Positions 5,161 to 5,448 of a DNA stretch of 5,448 nt are shown piece by piece; positions within the stretch are counted from its first letter, which is position 1; each line of letters opens with the position of its first letter. Position numbers and translations under genes: made by a program. The stretch comes from Anaerolineae bacterium. GTDB taxonomy: Bacteria; Chloroflexota; Anaerolineae; JAADDB01. The stretch is taken from positions 1 through 5,448 of the forward strand of contig WFQT01000430.1 in assembly GCA_015486895.1 (NCBI GenBank). The letters are read 5' to 3'. Below the pieces are notes generated by a model. It worked only from the letters and a program-made list of their open reading frames with translations. It searched no databases and had not been told where the DNA came from.

Positions 5161-5448
5161 GTGAAACCACTAAAGAATACCTCACCATCCTTATCGGAGA
5201 GCATCAGGCACTTCTTACGCCGGTACCAGCTAAACGGAGCAAAAGTAGTTGCCGGCGTTTCCGGCGGCCCTGACTCCGTAGCCATGTTATTGCTGCTCCA
5301 GGAAGAGGCACCCGCCTTCCAGTTAAAAATTATCGTTGCCCACCTTAATCATCAACTCCGCGGCGCCGAAGCAGATGCCGATGAAACCTACGTCCAACGC
5401 TTAGCCGGTAAATTGGGACTCCCCTTCCACCGCTGTCTCTTATACACA
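5161..5448 (+). CDS. tilS: tRNA(Ile)-lysidine synthase, N-terminal part (cut by contig end)
   Basis: TilS joins lysine to C34 of tRNA-Ile(CAU), using ATP, so that the anticodon reads AUA instead of AUG. It is essential in most bacteria that have it. The window holds about 91 genuine residues. The ATP-binding PP-loop SGGPDS is at 34-39, after VVAGV, and the family signature HLNHQLRGAEADADE is at 61-75. Together they separate TilS from other PP-loop enzymes. The start is a GTG at 5161 with a weak AGG (5151-5153) 7 bases before it; no in-frame ATG lies nearby upstream, and the 33 residues ahead of the PP-loop suit the family. The full protein is usually over 300 residues, so most is missing. The last five encoded residues (CLLYT) come from adapter bases 5433-5448 and should be removed; the genuine sequence ends at about 5432. 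Confidence 0.95.
   Translation, partial: MKPLKNTSPSLSESIRHFLRRYQLNGAKVVAGVSGGPDSVAMLLLLQEEAPAFQLKIIVAHLNHQLRGAEADADETYVQRLAGKLGLPFHRCLLYT
5433..5448 (+). other. Tn5/Nextera mosaic-end adapter remnant (sequencing artefact)
   Basis: The final 16 bases, CTGTCTCTTATACACA, equal the first 16 of the 19-base Tn5 mosaic end used in Nextera tagmentation libraries. They sit exactly at the contig end, inside the tilS frame, where read-through adapter remains when trimming fails. An exact 16-base match at an end is not expected by chance. Confidence 0.95.

Overview
The window looks like an end fragment of a short-read bacterial metagenome or draft-genome contig. It has tight gene packing, Shine-Dalgarno starts and moderate G+C. 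The gene types point to Chloroflexota, perhaps an Anaerolineae-like lineage: tandem deoxynucleoside kinases, a signal-peptide-bearing bactofilin-like membrane protein, a soluble GAF histidine kinase, and a CACAGATT/AATCCGTG-type intergenic palindrome. That placement is an inference from gene style; no phylogenetic marker is complete. Both ends cut genes, and the last 16 bases are Tn5/Nextera mosaic-end sequence rather than genome.

Layout, left to right. (1) Positions 1-1167, minus strand: a two-gene nucleotide-salvage operon. The first gene is a deoxynucleoside kinase fused to a C-terminal MazG-like NTP pyrophosphohydrolase. The second is a paralogous deoxynucleoside kinase overlapping it by ATGA and running off the left edge. 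(2) Positions 1162-1254: a compact divergent promoter region. It holds a near-consensus minus-strand promoter (TTGACA-17-TATAAA) and a plausible plus-strand promoter that overlaps it. (3) Positions 1255-2964, plus strand: a secreted-side beta-solenoid plus multi-pass membrane protein, then an unrecognised single-pass membrane protein, probably one transcript. (4) Positions 2964-3126: a nested inverted-repeat element between convergent genes, bounded by a perfect 15-bp direct repeat that touches both stop codons. (5) Positions 3123-4838, minus strand: a soluble GAF-containing NarL/DegS-type histidine kinase with no response regulator in view. (6) Positions 4839-5160: an A+T-rich divergent spacer with an extended -10 motif. 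(7) Positions 5161-5432, plus strand: the start of tilS, cut by the contig end.

The two kinases probably work together, since bacterial deoxynucleoside kinases are often encoded as tandem paralogues and can form heterodimers. The attached MazG domain would add (d)NTP hydrolysis to salvage phosphorylation. The membrane proteins, histidine kinase and TilS have no evident functional link to the kinases. The most unusual biology here is the kinase-MazG fusion and the nested repeat element. The most practically important observation is the adapter at the right end. I found no CRISPR array, tRNA, rRNA, transposase or defence system.
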